Below are positions 25,939-35,639 of a DNA stretch of 64,000 nt, piece after piece. Source of the stretch: Taklimakanibacter lacteus. GTDB lineage: Bacteria; Pseudomonadota; Alphaproteobacteria; Rhizobiales; Aestuariivirgaceae. The position numbers and the translations under genes were made by a program. Location of the stretch: NCBI GenBank assembly GCA_003576695.1, contig QOZQ01000006.1:310001-374000 (forward strand). The letters are read 5' to 3'. The first letter of the stretch is position 1. Every line of letters starts with the position of its first letter. The notes beneath the pieces were generated by a model. It was not told where the DNA came from, did no database searches, and saw only the letters and a list, made by a program, of their open reading frames with translations.

Positions 25939-26127
25939 TCAAAAGTCGCTGGCGATGCCCTTGATTTCCCAGTCGCCGAACCGGGTCGGTTCCAGTCCGT
26001 CCCGGCCATTGATTTCCTTGGGAAGATCGGTAGCCGCTTTTGTCTTGCGCCGCGCTTCGGCCTCCTTGAGAGCCCGTTCCGCAGCGGCGGGTAGAGTCTT
26101 GCCGGTCTTGTCCTTGCCGTCAGCCAT
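25939..26127 (-). CDS. SDHAF4/DUF1674-like succinate dehydrogenase assembly factor
   Basis: This 62-residue protein has a C-terminus (DLPKEINGRDGLEPTRFGDW) that carries the DUF1674/SDHAF4 signature; related proteins protect flavinylated SdhA before assembly of complex II. The N-terminal half is Lys/Ala/Glu-rich and helical. Starts at 26127, 26133 and 26136 are all in frame; 26127 (MADGKDKTGK) gives the smallest product. A family C repeat occupies the region just upstream, so the promoter may lie in or beyond the repeat. sdh genes are not in the window. Confidence 0.85.
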   Translation of the reverse strand: MADGKDKTGKTLPAAAERALKEAEARRKTKAATDLPKEINGRDGLEPTRFGDWEIKGIASDF

Positions 26128-26141
26128 ACCCATCATATAGG

Positions 26142-26200
26142 GCATCGGCCCGAAAAGTGCGACGCGGTTTTCGGACGAGCAGATGCCGGCTAAAAGAGAG
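26142..26200. repeat. Palindromic intergenic repeat, family C, copy 2
   Basis: A 59-base shorter form: GCATCGGCCCGAAAAGTGCG, then CGGTTTTCGGACGAGCAGATGC. It matches the ends of the element at 23035 but lacks the inner palindrome. It lies in the divergent region between the SDHAF4-like gene and htpX. Confidence 0.7.
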
Positions 26201-26246
26201 CTGATTTGCACGCTATGCAAGGCGAGCGCGGAAGGAGATTGAGTCG

Positions 26247-27170
26247 ATGAATGTGATGCGTACCGGAATTCTGCTGGCGGGGCTGATGGCCCTGTTCCTG
26301 GCCGTCGGCTACGCCATTGGCGGGCAGACCGGCATGCTGGTGGCGCTCGTCATCTCGGTCGGCATGAATATCTTCGCCTATTGGAATTCCGACAAGATGG
26401 TGCTCTCGATGCATGGCGCGCGCCAGATCGACCGCGCCGCGTCGCCCGAATTCTACGACATGATCGCCAAGCTTTCGCGCAATGCCGGCCTGCCGATGCC
26501 CAAGGTCTTCATCATGGACAATCCGCAGCCCAACGCCTTCGCCACCGGGCGCAACCCGGAGAATGCCGCCGTCGCGGCGACCAACGGCCTCCTGTCGTCG
26601 CTGAGCTATGACGAGATCGAAGGCGTCATGGCGCATGAGCTCGCCCATGTGAAGAACCGCGACACGCTCATCATGACGGTGACCGCCACCATTGCCGGCG
26701 CCATTTCGATGCTCGGCAATTTCGCCTTCTTCTTCGGCGGCCGCGACCGCAATTCGGCGCTCGGTCCTTTCGGCACCTTGCTCATGATCATCGTGGCGCC
26801 GCTCGCCGCCATGCTGGTGCAGATGGCGATCAGCCGCACCCGCGAATATTCGGCTGACCGCGGCGGGGCCGAGATCTCGGGCAAGCCGATGGCGCTCGCT
26901 TCCGCGCTCAACCGCATAGCGGGTGCTGCGCATCGCATCGAGAACGACACGGCCGAAGCCAATCCCGCCACCGCCCACATGTTCATCATCAATCCGCTGT
27001 CCGGCCACCGCATGGACAACCTGTTCTCGACCCATCCTGCGACCGAGAACCGGATTGCCGCTCTCCAGCGCATCGCCACCGAGATGGGCACGGCGCCTCA
27101 AGCAGCGCCTGATCATCCGTCAGGCCCCTGGTCGACATCCGATACATCGCCCAAGGGCCCATGGGGCTGA
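26247..27170 (+). CDS. htpX: Protease HtpX
   Basis: HtpX is an inner-membrane zinc metalloprotease that removes damaged membrane proteins. The 307-residue protein has two N-terminal hydrophobic helices (residues 7-24 and 29-48), the zinc site in [20 protein letters not shown] (HExxH) and the third ligand region [20 protein letters not shown], with two further hydrophobic segments between. The C-terminus is the usual [20 protein letters not shown]. The ATG at 26247 follows a clear GAAGGAG ribosome site. Its last 10 bases overlap rsmB. Confidence 0.96.
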   Translation: MNVMRTGILLAGLMALFLAVGYAIGGQTGMLVALVISVGMNIFAYWNSDKMVLSMHGARQIDRAASPEFYDMIAKLSRNAGLPMPKVFIMDNPQPNAFATGRNPENAAVAATNGLLSSLSYDEIEGVMAHELAHVKNRDTLIMTVTATIAGAISMLGNFAFFFGGRDRNSALGPFGTLLMIIVAPLAAMLVQMAISRTREYSADRGGAEISGKPMALASALNRIAGAAHRIENDTAEANPATAHMFIINPLSGHRMDNLFSTHPATENRIAALQRIATEMGTAPQAAPDHPSGPWSTSDTSPKGPWG

Positions 27171-28480
27171 GCGAAGCCGCCAAGCCGGACGGCAAGGCAG
27201 GGCTTGCGGCGCGCCGCGCCGCGCTCGCCATTCTGGCCGCGGTCACGGGCGAGGCGCGTCATTTCGATGATGCGCTGATGCGCGATTGCACGGCTGAGCT
27301 TGCGCCGCGCGACCGGGCTTTCGTGACGGCGCTGGTGCAGACATCGCTGCGCCGCAAGGGCGAATGCGATGCCGTCATTGCGCAGTTCCTGGCGAAGAAG
27401 CTGCCACGCAAATCGGGCGGGGCGCCGCTCATCCTGCTGATGGGTGCGGCACAGCTGCTTTATCTCGAAGCCCCGCCGCATGCGGTGATCGATACCGCCG
27501 TGACCCTGGCGCGCGATGACCGCGATGCCCGCCATTTCTCAGGATTGATCAATGCCGTGCTGCGCAAGGTTGCGGCGGCGCGTCCCCCGGGCAAGCCGCA
27601 TCTCAACGTGCCGCAATTCCTGTGGCGGCGCTGGACGCAGAATTACGGCCGCAGAATCGCGCATGAGATCGCCGCCGCTCATGCCGAGCCGCCGCCGCTC
27701 GATCTCACCGTCAAGGCCGATCCCGAAAAATGGGCCGAAGCGCTCGATGGGACTCTCCTGCCGACAGGCTCGCTGCGCCTCAGGAACCGGCAGAGCGCCA
27801 TCGAGTCGCTTGCCGGTTTCGCCGAGGGCGCCTGGTGGGTGCAGGATGCCGCCGCCGCATTGCCGGCGCGTCTCCTGGGTGATGTTGCCGGCAAGTCGGT
27901 GCTCGATCTCTGCGCCGCGCCCGGCGGCAAGACGGCCCAGCTCGCCGCCGCGGGTGCGAAGGTGATGGCGGTGGATCAATCGGCGCCGCGCATGGAGCGC
28001 GTCCGGCAGAATCTCGATCGCCTGCGGCTTGCCGCCGAGCTTCATGTCGGTGACGCGCTCGATGTCTCGGGCCGGCTTTTCGATGCGGTGCTTATCGATG
28101 CGCCCTGCTCGGCGACCGGCACCATCCGCCGCCATCCCGATCTGCCGCATATCAAGAGCGAAGGGCAGATCGCCGAGCTCGTCACTCTGCAGGAGCGCCT
28201 TCTCGACCATGCGGCGACTTTGCTGCGACCGGGCGGCAGCCTGGTCTATTGCACCTGCTCGCTCGAGCCCGAGGAGGGCGAAGGCCAGGTCGGACGCTTC
28301 CTCGAACGGCATTCAGACTTCGAGCGCCAACCCGTGACGGCAGGCGATGTCGCGGGCGAGGCGCAGTTCATCACCGCGGATGGCGATCTGCGCACTCTGC
28401 CATCGATGAATATCGGGGCAGATCAAGGGCTTGACGGATTTTACGCGGCAAGGCTCACGAGGCGCTTCCCGCCGAAGTGA
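27161..28480 (+). CDS. rsmB: 16S rRNA (cytosine-967-C5) methyltransferase
   Basis: RsmB methylates C967 of 16S rRNA with SAM. The 439-residue protein has an N-terminal NusB-like RNA-binding domain (about 1-140) and a C-terminal Rossmann methyltransferase: SAM site [20 protein letters not shown], catalytic cysteines in [10 protein letters not shown] and [17 protein letters not shown]. The ATG at 27161 overlaps htpX by 10 bases. The downstream heparinase-like gene and purH continue the same order seen in other Hyphomicrobiales. Confidence 0.95.
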   Translation: MGLSEAAKPDGKAGLAARRAALAILAAVTGEARHFDDALMRDCTAELAPRDRAFVTALVQTSLRRKGECDAVIAQFLAKKLPRKSGGAPLILLMGAAQLLYLEAPPHAVIDTAVTLARDDRDARHFSGLINAVLRKVAAARPPGKPHLNVPQFLWRRWTQNYGRRIAHEIAAAHAEPPPLDLTVKADPEKWAEALDGTLLPTGSLRLRNRQSAIESLAGFAEGAWWVQDAAAALPARLLGDVAGKSVLDLCAAPGGKTAQLAAAGAKVMAVDQSAPRMERVRQNLDRLRLAAELHVGDALDVSGRLFDAVLIDAPCSATGTIRRHPDLPHIKSEGQIAELVTLQERLLDHAATLLRPGGSLVYCTCSLEPEEGEGQVGRFLERHSDFERQPVTAGDVAGEAQFITADGDLRTLPSMNIGADQGLDGFYAARLTRRFPPK

Positions 28481-28602
28481 CCTCGGTTTGGCGATTAGGA
28501 AGCGCTCCAAGGAAGACCCTGTTAGCCAATCCTTAACCTTGACCCTCTCCAATAGACCGTCGCCCCAATCCGAACGATGCCTGAACCTGTCGAACCATCG
28601 CC

Positions 28603-30291
28603 ATGTTGCGTGCCCTCGAGTCCCGTTTCGAATTCCTCGGCCCCTTCCGGGCGGCCGTTGGCGCGACCTTGCAACCTATTGAAAAGGCCCAAGATCTAGG
28701 AAGCCGCCTGCTGCGCCGCTGGCGCCCGGCAAGGCTCGCCCGACCGATTGTTCCGCTCGTTCTGGGCAATCCCGATCTCGGCCGCCAGATCTACCGCAAC
28801 CGCTTTTCGCTGGCCGGGCAATCGGTTTCGGGCGGCACCGCCAGCATCTTCCTCAAATCCGTGCTCGACCCCGCCTGGCTCATCGAACTGCATGGCTTCA
28901 CCTGGCTCGCGCATCTCGAAGCCGCGGGCTCGGCCATGCACCGCGCCTATGCGCGAACCCTCATCCTTGACTGGATGAACGCGACCAAGAGCCTGCCCCC
29001 GGAAGCGCGCCAGAGCGATGTCGCGGCGGTGCGCCTGATGGCGTTGGTCCGCCACGCGCCGTTCCTCATGAAAGGGGCGGGGTCCTTCTTCGAGGAGAAA
29101 TTCCTGCGCCTCATCGCGCGCGAGACGACGCAGCTGGCGCATGAGCCTGGCCGCATCGAGCAGGCGCTGGCGCTCGCTTATGCGGTGACCGCGTTCGAAT
29201 CAACCGCCGCCTTCCGCAGCCACGCTTATGAGCGGCTCGAAGCGGCAATGGCCGAGCATATTCTGCCCGATGGCGGCCATGTCTCGCGCAATCCCGCGAT
29301 CCTGCTTGGCCTTCTGCTCGATCTCGTGCCCCTGCGCAGCGCCATCATCGCCGCCCGCGAGCCCCTGCCGCAGCGGCTCAATGCCGGCATCGAGCGCATG
29401 CTGCCGATGCTGCGCTTCTTCTGCCATGGCGATGACGGCCTTGCCGTCATCCAGGGTGTCGCCGATCCGGCGGTGCGCCAGATGCGCGCCGTCTTCGGCC
29501 AGGACACCACCTTGGGCCGGCCCGTGTCGCTCGCCGCCTATTCGGGCTTCGTCCGCCTGGCGCATGGCGGGGTGACGGTGATCGCCGATTTCGGCCCCGA
29601 TGCCGCCTGCGCCGGTCCGCTCGCTTTCGAGTTCTCCGACGGACCGCATCGCATGATCGTCAATTGCGGGCTTCCGGCCGACGGCTCGAAGCGCTGGATC
29701 TATGCGGCCTCGGGTCCGGCCGCCCATAACACGCTGAGCCTCGACTCCTTCGCCGCCGAAAAGGCGCAAGGCGCGCTGGCGCGCTGGGCCGGGTCCTTGC
29801 GCAAGAAGGAGAGCGAGCGGCGGGGCGTGAGCGAGACGGGTGATTTCGGCACCTTGTTCCGGGGCGGCGCCGTGCTCGACGGCAGTCTCCTGCATGAGCG
29901 CAATCTCTATCTGTCGATCATGGGCGATGATTTCCGCGGCGAGGACCGTCTCAGCCGCGATGCCGGAAGCGATCCCGCGCTGACCGGCCTTCCCTATGTG
30001 CTGCGCTTCCACCTCCATCCCTCCGTCAAGGCGACCTTGTCCAAGGACGGCGAGACGGTCATGCTCATCCTGCCCAACCGCACCGCCTGGCGTTTTGCCG
30101 CCAAGGGCTGCGTCATCGATCTCACCGACAGCGTCTATCTGGCTGGCCTCCCGCAGCCGAGGCGCACCCAGCAGATCGTGCTCAAGGGCGTCGTCGGCCG
30201 GCATGACCGGGTGAACTGGGCCTTCAAGCGCCTGGCCAGGCGCGACAAGCGCGAGGCGGCCGAAACCCGTAGCCCCGAGCTGCCTTTCTGA
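28603..30291 (+). CDS. Heparinase II/III family protein
   Basis: This 562-residue protein has an N-terminal helical toroid (about residues 80-300) and a C-terminal beta-rich heparinase II/III domain. It lacks an obvious signal peptide, but the C-terminal region shows LAAYSGFVRLAHGGVTVIAD, SGPAAHNTLSLDSF (conserved His) and HERNLYLSIMGDDFRGEDRL, as in this family. The gene between rsmB and purH is conserved in alphaproteobacteria; its substrate is not established and need not be heparin. The ATG at 28603 has a poor ribosome site, and starts downstream are possible. Confidence 0.88.
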   Translation: MLRALESRFEFLGPFRAAVGATLQPIEKAQDLGSRLLRRWRPARLARPIVPLVLGNPDLGRQIYRNRFSLAGQSVSGGTASIFLKSVLDPAWLIELHGFTWLAHLEAAGSAMHRAYARTLILDWMNATKSLPPEARQSDVAAVRLMALVRHAPFLMKGAGSFFEEKFLRLIARETTQLAHEPGRIEQALALAYAVTAFESTAAFRSHAYERLEAAMAEHILPDGGHVSRNPAILLGLLLDLVPLRSAIIAAREPLPQRLNAGIERMLPMLRFFCHGDDGLAVIQGVADPAVRQMRAVFGQDTTLGRPVSLAAYSGFVRLAHGGVTVIADFGPDAACAGPLAFEFSDGPHRMIVNCGLPADGSKRWIYAASGPAAHNTLSLDSFAAEKAQGALARWAGSLRKKESERRGVSETGDFGTLFRGGAVLDGSLLHERNLYLSIMGDDFRGEDRLSRDAGSDPALTGLPYVLRFHLHPSVKATLSKDGETVMLILPNRTAWRFAAKGCVIDLTDSVYLAGLPQPRRTQQIVLKGVVGRHDRVNWAFKRLARRDKREAAETRSPELPF

Positions 30292-30374
30292 CACCGGGAT
30301 GCGCGCGAGCGGCCATTGAGTCCTTGAGCGCCTGTGCTAGATCACGGCGACACTGCTGACTTGCCTGTTGAAAT

Positions 30375-30486
30375 ACCCTCATGCTGAGGTGGCCGCGCAG
30401 CGGCCCTCGAAGCATCCCTCAGGATAAAGCGAGCTTGCTTCGACACACCCTTCGAGGCTCGCTTCGCTCGCACCTCAGGGTGAGGG
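30375..30486. repeat. Palindromic intergenic repeat, family D
   Basis: The ends ACCCTCATGCTGAGGTGG and CACCTCAGGGTGAGGG pair as an inverted repeat, with inner elements GGCCGCGCAGCGGCC and CTTCGAGGCTCGCTTCGCTC. Elements of this type are common between genes in Bradyrhizobium-like genomes. It lies in the 242-base gap before purH and is the reason the purH frame appears open upstream of its true start. Confidence 0.6.
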
Positions 30487-30533
30487 GTTGGCGGGTCATC
30501 CCGATCACGTCGTCTAGCCATGGGTTCCCTCTG

Positions 30534-32120
30534 ATGTCGCCACCTGTCCGCCGCGCTCTCCTTTCCGTCTCCGACAAAACGGGCCTTCTCGATTTCGCCC
30601 GCGCTCTCGCCGCCCGCGGCATCGAACTCGTCTCGACCGGCGGCACCGCCGGGACGCTGAAGGCGGAAGGCCTCGCGGTCACCGATGTCGCTGCCGTCAC
30701 CGGTTTTCCTGAGATCATGGATGGAAGGGTCAAGACCTTGCATCCCAAGATCCATGGCGGGCTCCTCGCCGACCGCGGCAATGCCGAGCATGTGAAGGCG
30801 CTCTCCGCCCAGGCCATCGCGCCCTTCGAGCTTCTCGTCGTCAATCTCTATCCCTTCGAGCAGGTGACCGCGAAGGCCGGCACCCAGTGGGACGAGGCGA
30901 TCGAGAATATCGACATTGGCGGACCGGCCATGATCAGGGCCGCCGCCAAGAATCACGGAAGCCTCGCCGTCATCGTCGATCCGTCCGACTATGATGAGGT
31001 GCTGAAGGAACTCGACGCGCATCAAGGGGCAGTGAGCGAGAAGGCGCGCCGTCGCTTCGCCGCGAAAGCCTTCGCCCGCACCGCGTCCTATGACGCCGCC
31101 ATCGCGCAGTGGTTCGCCCGCGAATTGAAGGACGATGCTCCCGACTACGCGGCTCTCGGCGGCAGGCTCATCCAGAAACTGCGCTATGGCGAGAACCCGC
31201 ACCAGTCGGCCGCCTTTTACAAGAGCCCGGAAAATCGCGAAGGGGTGGCGACCGCGCGGCAGCTTCAGGGCAAGGAGCTCTCCTACAACAACATCAACGA
31301 CACCGACGCCGCCTTCGAATGCGTGGCGGAATTCGGCGCTGCCGATGCCGCGGCCTGCGTGATCGTCAAGCATGCCAACCCTTGCGGCGTCGCCCTTGGC
31401 GCATCGCTCTGCGATGCCTATCGCAAGGCGCTCGCCTGCGATCCGGTCTCGGCCTTTGGCGGCATCATCGCCTTCAATCGCCCGATCGATGAAGCGACGG
31501 CGGAAGAGATCACGAAGATCTTCACCGAGGTGATCATAGCGCCCGGCGCGACGGACGAGGCGCGCGCCATCATCGCGCAGAAGAAGAACTTGCGGCTCCT
31601 CGTCACCGAGGGCCTGCCCGATCCGAAGGCGCACGGGACCTTGTTCAAGACCGTGGCCGGCGGCTTCCTGGTGCAGTCGCGCGATGCGGGCCATGTGGCG
31701 ATGAGCGATCTCAAGGTGGTGACAAAGCGCGCGCCGAGTGTCGGGGAGCTGGCCGATCTGCAGTTCGCCTTCACCGTGGCGAAGCATGTGAAGTCGAATG
31801 CCATCGTCTATGCCAAGGGGCGCGCCACGGTCGGCATTGGCGCCGGGCAGATGTCGCGCGTCGATTCGACTCGTATCGCCGCCGCCAAGAGCGCCGAAGC
31901 GGCGAAGGCGCTGGGCCTTGGCGAGCCGCTCGCCAGGGGCGCCGTCGTTGCCTCCGATGCCTTCTTCCCCTTTGCCGATGGGCTCATCACCGCGGCGGAA
32001 GCGGGCGTCACCGCCGTCATCCAGCCGGGCGGCTCGCTGCGTGATGCCGATGTGATCAAGGCCGCCGACGAATTGGGCCTCGCCATGGTCTTCACCGGCA
32101 TGCGCCATTTCCGTCATTGA
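30534..32120 (+). CDS. purH: Bifunctional AICAR transformylase / IMP cyclohydrolase
   Basis: PurH carries out the last two steps of IMP synthesis and also recycles AICAR from the HisF reaction. The 528-residue product has an MGS-like cyclohydrolase domain (about 1-200) with [18 protein letters not shown] and [16 protein letters not shown], and a formyltransferase domain with [14 protein letters not shown] and [15 protein letters not shown] chose the ATG at 30534 ([15 protein letters not shown]), since translation from further upstream would include family D repeat sequence. It ends ..[15 protein letters not shown] as typical PurH. Confidence 0.97.
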   Translation: MSPPVRRALLSVSDKTGLLDFARALAARGIELVSTGGTAGTLKAEGLAVTDVAAVTGFPEIMDGRVKTLHPKIHGGLLADRGNAEHVKALSAQAIAPFELLVVNLYPFEQVTAKAGTQWDEAIENIDIGGPAMIRAAAKNHGSLAVIVDPSDYDEVLKELDAHQGAVSEKARRRFAAKAFARTASYDAAIAQWFARELKDDAPDYAALGGRLIQKLRYGENPHQSAAFYKSPENREGVATARQLQGKELSYNNINDTDAAFECVAEFGAADAAACVIVKHANPCGVALGASLCDAYRKALACDPVSAFGGIIAFNRPIDEATAEEITKIFTEVIIAPGATDEARAIIAQKKNLRLLVTEGLPDPKAHGTLFKTVAGGFLVQSRDAGHVAMSDLKVVTKRAPSVGELADLQFAFTVAKHVKSNAIVYAKGRATVGIGAGQMSRVDSTRIAAAKSAEAAKALGLGEPLARGAVVASDAFFPFADGLITAAEAGVTAVIQPGGSLRDADVIKAADELGLAMVFTGMRHFRH

Positions 32121-32127
32121 AAGCATC

Positions 32128-32153
32128 GTCATCCCGGCTCAAGCCGGGGTGAC
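32128..32153. repeat. Single-hairpin relative of repeat family A
   Basis: GTCATCCCGGCTCAAGCCGGGGTGAC is one terminal hairpin of the family A element on its own, starting eight bases after the purH stop. The core and the second arm are missing. It may act as the purH transcript end. Confidence 0.6.
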
Positions 32154-32215
32154 GAAATGAGAGGGCGGTCTGCTCCAGGAATGGCGCATGCTCGCTGGCA
32201 TGCTAGAACCATTCC

Positions 32216-33589
32216 ATGACGACTGACGTGAACATGGCCTCTGCCGGTGACGCGGGCTTCCCGGGACTGGCTCTGGGCGAGCAGGGTTTGCGCCTCAAGA
32301 CGCTGGTGCGGCTGCGCTGGCTGGCGGTCGCCGGGCAGACCGCGGCGGTCGTCGGCGTGCATTGGGGTTTGGGCTTCGATCTGCCGGTCGGCTGGTGCCT
32401 TGCCGCCATCGCGCTCTCGGCCTGGCTCAACATCTTTCTCACCTTGCGCTGGCGCGGCAATCTCCTCACCGACCGCAATGCGGCGCTGCTCCTGGGCTAT
32501 GACATCCTGCAGCTGGCGCTGCTCCTCTATCTCACCGGCGGCCTGCAGAATCCCTTCGCCTTCCTCTTCCTGGTGCCGGTCACCGTGTCGGCGACGTCGC
32601 TGCCCATCAAATGGACCTTGTTCCTGAGTGCGCTTGCTTTCATTTGCGCGAGCTTCCTCGCCTATGATCATTTTCCGCTGCCCTGGTTCGCCGCCGCGCC
32701 GCTCGAATTGCCGGCCATCTATATTCTCGGCATGTGGACGGCGCTGGTGTCGGGCGTCGTCTTCTCGGCCATCTATGCGCGCCGCATCGCCGAGGAGGCG
32801 CGCCAGATGTCGGCCGCCCTGTCTGCCACCGAACTGGTGCTGGCGCGCGAGCAGCGCCTGTCGGCGCTCGATGGCCTGGCCGCCGCCGCCGCGCATGAGC
32901 TCGGCACGCCCTTGGCCACCATCGCCCTCGTCGCCAAGGAGCTGAAGCGCGAATTGCCGGCGGGCGGCCATACCGGCGAGGACATCGATCTCCTGATCAG
33001 CCAGGCGGCGCGCTGCCGCGAGATCCTTTCCCGCCTCGCCAACCGCGACACGCCGGCCGATGCCATGCTGGCGCAGGCCAAATTGCCGGTGATGCTGGAG
33101 GACATCGTGGCGCCCTTGCGCGGCTCGGACGTCACCATCGCGGTCGATGCCCGCGCCGCCGATGACGGCAAGCCCAAGACCCTCGGCGAGCCCGTCTTCG
33201 AGCGCAATCCGGCCATCACCTATGGCCTCGGCAACCTGATCGAGAATGCCGCCGATTTCGCCGCCACCCGCGTCGATGTCGAGGCGCGCTGGTCGGCCTC
33301 CGACATCACCATCGCGGTGCGCGACGATGGTCCCGGTTTCTCGCAGGACATCATCGACCGGCTGGGTGATCCTTTCGTCACGTCGCGCAAGGGCTACGGT
33401 CCGGGCGATCCGGCCAGCGCGGCGGGAAGCCATGAGGGCATGGGGCTTGGCTTCTTCATTGCCAAGACGCTGCTTGAGCGCTCGGGCGCCCAGGTGGCGC
33501 TGGCCAACCGGGCCTATCCCGATCATGGCGCGACGGTGCGCATCTCCTGGCCGCGGACCCGGGTGGATATGGCCCTGCGTAAACCGTAG
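32216..33589 (+). CDS. regB: Redox-sensing histidine kinase RegB/PrrB/ActS
   Basis: RegB senses the quinone pool and oxygen in the inner membrane and phosphorylates RegA. The 457-residue protein has six hydrophobic helices (about 30-190) and the ubiquinone-site heptad in LTGGLQNPFAFLFLVPVTVS. His227 in AAAAAHELGTPL is the phosphorylation site and Cys267 in SQAARCREIL is the redox cysteine. An ATPase domain follows with GLGNLIENAADFA and DDGPGFSQ. All signature residues are intact. The senC gene that often separates regB and regA is absent; a 199-base gap with no gene follows. Confidence 0.95.
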   Translation: MTTDVNMASAGDAGFPGLALGEQGLRLKTLVRLRWLAVAGQTAAVVGVHWGLGFDLPVGWCLAAIALSAWLNIFLTLRWRGNLLTDRNAALLLGYDILQLALLLYLTGGLQNPFAFLFLVPVTVSATSLPIKWTLFLSALAFICASFLAYDHFPLPWFAAAPLELPAIYILGMWTALVSGVVFSAIYARRIAEEARQMSAALSATELVLAREQRLSALDGLAAAAAHELGTPLATIALVAKELKRELPAGGHTGEDIDLLISQAARCREILSRLANRDTPADAMLAQAKLPVMLEDIVAPLRGSDVTIAVDARAADDGKPKTLGEPVFERNPAITYGLGNLIENAADFAATRVDVEARWSASDITIAVRDDGPGFSQDIIDRLGDPFVTSRKGYGPGDPASAAGSHEGMGLGFFIAKTLLERSGAQVALANRAYPDHGATVRISWPRTRVDMALRKP

Positions 33590-33788
33590 AAGCGCTTCCC
33601 GTCAAAGGCCTGCCCCGGACTTGATCCGGGTTGCTCGGCTTTGGCGACCAGGAAGCACGCGAGATAGATAAAATCGAGCCCTCTCCGCTCTGCGGGGGTC
33701 CATGCGAAGGGGGAAGGGGCTCGATTGAGGTATGATTTGAGGTGGGGGAACATTGTCCCTATAAGGGGCCGAAAGGACGAAAATCTTG

Positions 33789-34334
33789 ATGACTGAACCG
33801 ACCCTGCCGCAAGACATGACCCTGCTCCTGGTGGATGACGACAAGCCGTTCCTGACCCGGCTGGCGCGCGCCATGGAGACGCGCGGTTTCGTCGTGCGCA
33901 TGGCCGAGACGGTGGCCGAGGGGGTCGAGCAGGTGAAGAAGGAGCCGCCCGGCTATGCGGTGGTCGATCTCAGGCTCGGCGACGGCAACGGCCTCGATGT
34001 CATCGAGGCGCTGCACCGCTCGAGGCCCGACGCCAGGGCCGTGGTGCTGACGGGCTATGGCAATATCGCCACCGCGGTGACGGCGGTGAAGCTCGGCGCC
34101 ATCGATTACCTGGCGAAGCCCGCCGATGCCGATGCGGTCTATAGCGCGCTGACGGGCTCCGGCGCCGCGCGCGCGGCGCTGCCGGAAAATCCCATGTCCG
34201 CCGACCGGGTGCGCTGGGAGCATATCCAGCGCGTCTATGAATTGTGCAACCGCAATGTCTCCGAGACGGCGCGCCGCCTCAACATGCACAGGCGTACCTT
34301 GCAGCGCATCCTCGCCAAGCGCGCCCCTAAGTGA
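33789..34334 (+). CDS. regA: Redox response regulator RegA/PrrA/ActR
   Basis: RegA is the global response regulator for redox control of respiration, nitrogen and carbon metabolism. The 181-residue protein has a receiver domain with acidic pocket LLLVDDDKPFLTRL and phosphoacceptor Asp60 in YAVVDLRLGDGNGLDV. The C-terminal Fis-type helix-turn-helix NVSETARRLNMHRRTLQRIL is the family's highly conserved DNA-binding segment. The ATG at 33789 is preferred over a TTG three bases upstream. A family A repeat lies downstream. Confidence 0.96.
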   Translation: MTEPTLPQDMTLLLVDDDKPFLTRLARAMETRGFVVRMAETVAEGVEQVKKEPPGYAVVDLRLGDGNGLDVIEALHRSRPDARAVVLTGYGNIATAVTAVKLGAIDYLAKPADADAVYSALTGSGAARAALPENPMSADRVRWEHIQRVYELCNRNVSETARRLNMHRRTLQRILAKRAPK

Positions 34335-34362
34335 CCGCTTGCGGTCATCGCGAAGAAAGAAC

Positions 34363-34460
34363 GTCATCCCGGCGAAAGCCGGGACCCGCTGAATAAGAGC
34401 AACCGGGCGGTGGTGCCTGCTGTGACAGATTTAGTGGATCCCGGCTTTCGCCGGGATGAC
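34363..34460. repeat. Palindromic intergenic repeat, family A, copy 3
   Basis: This 98-base copy is closest to copy 1: ends GTCATCCCGGCGAAAGCCGGG and CCCGGCTTTCGCCGGGATGAC, and centre CGCTGAATAAGAGC. It lies between the convergent regA and mmcB genes, which makes three of three full copies located at convergent gene ends. Confidence 0.9.
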
Positions 34461-34479
34461 GAACAAGGGCATCGCAGCC

Positions 34480-34935
34480 CTACATCGTCTCCGGGTCGTA
34501 GAGCCCATGCAGCCTGAGCGCCGCGGCGCGCGCGAAGCTGAGCGTCATCGCCTTGCGCCGCGCGGCATGCAGGAGATGCTCGGCCGGGTCGCGCTGGATT
34601 TCCGCCCCCCAGGCATCGGCGATGATGAGGCCGGCCTCCGCCGGCATGATCTCAGGGCTTAGCTCGGTGGTGATGGCGAAATAGAGCCGGTCGCAGAAAT
34701 CGCGATATTCCGGCCATTTGAGATCGGCGCGGAAATCCTCGAGCGAGGACTTGATCTCCACGATCCAGATCTGTCCTGCGGGCGACAGTCCCATGACATC
34801 GACGCGCCGCCCTGACGCAAGGGTGAATTCGGTCAGGGTGGCGAAGCCGGCGGCGCGCAGATGCCGGCAGACCCCTTTCTGAATGGCGGCGGCGGTGACG
34901 GACTGGCGCCCGTCGGGTTTAACCAAAGGTATCAT
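34480..34935 (-). CDS. mmcB: MmcB-family DNA repair protein
   Basis: This 151-residue protein is similar to MmcB, an SOS/DNA-damage-linked protein of Caulobacter and relatives. The fold resembles PD-(D/E)xK nucleases: TLASGRRVDVMGLSPAGQIW followed by IVEIKSSLEDFRADLKWPEY, providing a D...ExK arrangement. The rest (FAITTELSPEIMPAEAGLII) is typical of the family. The ATG at 34935 is divergent from the TRAP permease operon. Whether it is LexA-controlled was not evident; no clear SOS box was recognised upstream. Confidence 0.88.
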   Translation of the reverse strand: MIPLVKPDGRQSVTAAAIQKGVCRHLRAAGFATLTEFTLASGRRVDVMGLSPAGQIWIVEIKSSLEDFRADLKWPEYRDFCDRLYFAITTELSPEIMPAEAGLIIADAWGAEIQRDPAEHLLHAARRKAMTLSFARAAALRLHGLYDPETM

Positions 34936-35063
34936 GCGGTGACTATAATTGAGGCTTGTTGGCGGCCAAGCTTTCCCTCTAATGTTTCACCCCAAGCGAT
35001 GACCCGGTCAACCGGGCTTATGCGGGCGTATGCGCGCTGCTGACAAAAAGGGGAAGCTACCAT

Positions 35064-35621
35064 ATGGGCGGATTGCTCGCATTGAGCCGCATGATCGACG
35101 CGGTCACGGCCTTCATTGGCCGCTACGTCATCTGGCTTATTCTCGCCGCCATCCTGGTCTCTGCCGTCAACGCCGTCATCCGCAAGGCCTTCGACATGAG
35201 CTCGAATGCCTGGCTCGAATTGCAGTGGTATCTGTTCGGCGCCGTCTTCATGGTCGCCTCCGCATACACGCTGCAGAGGAACGAGCATATCCGCATCGAC
35301 ATCATTTCCGGCCGCCTGTCGCAGAACGCCCGCAACTGGATCGATATTGCCGGCCACGCTCTGATGCTGATCCCCTTCACCGCGCTCATGATCTATGAGT
35401 GCATGCCTTTCGTCCTGAGCGCGCTGCGCTCGGGCGAGATGTCGGGCTCGGCCGGCGGCCTCATCATCTGGCCGGCCCGCGCCTTCATCCTGGCCGGTTT
35501 CTTCCTGCTCTTCCTGCAGGGCGTTTCCGAGCTCATCAAGCGCATCGCTGTGATGAAGGGCCTCATTCCCGATCCGCACCCGCATCACGGCCATCACGCG
35601 CCGCTCGAGCCGCATCCGTAG
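35064..35621 (+). CDS. TRAP transporter small permease (DctQ type)
   Basis: This 185-residue protein has four hydrophobic helices, the DctQ subunit that pairs with the large permease. Motifs include NAWLELQWYLFGAVFMVASA and LQRNEHIRIDIISGRLSQNA, characteristic of the branch annotated for mannitol/chloroaromatic-type solutes. The C-terminus ends with a His-rich tail (PDPHPHHGHHAPLEPHP). The ATG at 35064 is preceded by AAAAGGGGAAG. It is 18 bases ahead of the large permease gene and forms an operon with it. Confidence 0.92.
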   Translation: MGGLLALSRMIDAVTAFIGRYVIWLILAAILVSAVNAVIRKAFDMSSNAWLELQWYLFGAVFMVASAYTLQRNEHIRIDIISGRLSQNARNWIDIAGHALMLIPFTALMIYECMPFVLSALRSGEMSGSAGGLIIWPARAFILAGFFLLFLQGVSELIKRIAVMKGLIPDPHPHHGHHAPLEPHP

Positions 35622-35639
35622 CGCGGGAGGCACGAACCC

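Noticed and set aside
30381-30533. N-terminal extension of PurH by 51 residues
   Set aside because: The extension is translated repeat sequence; the family start is at 30534.
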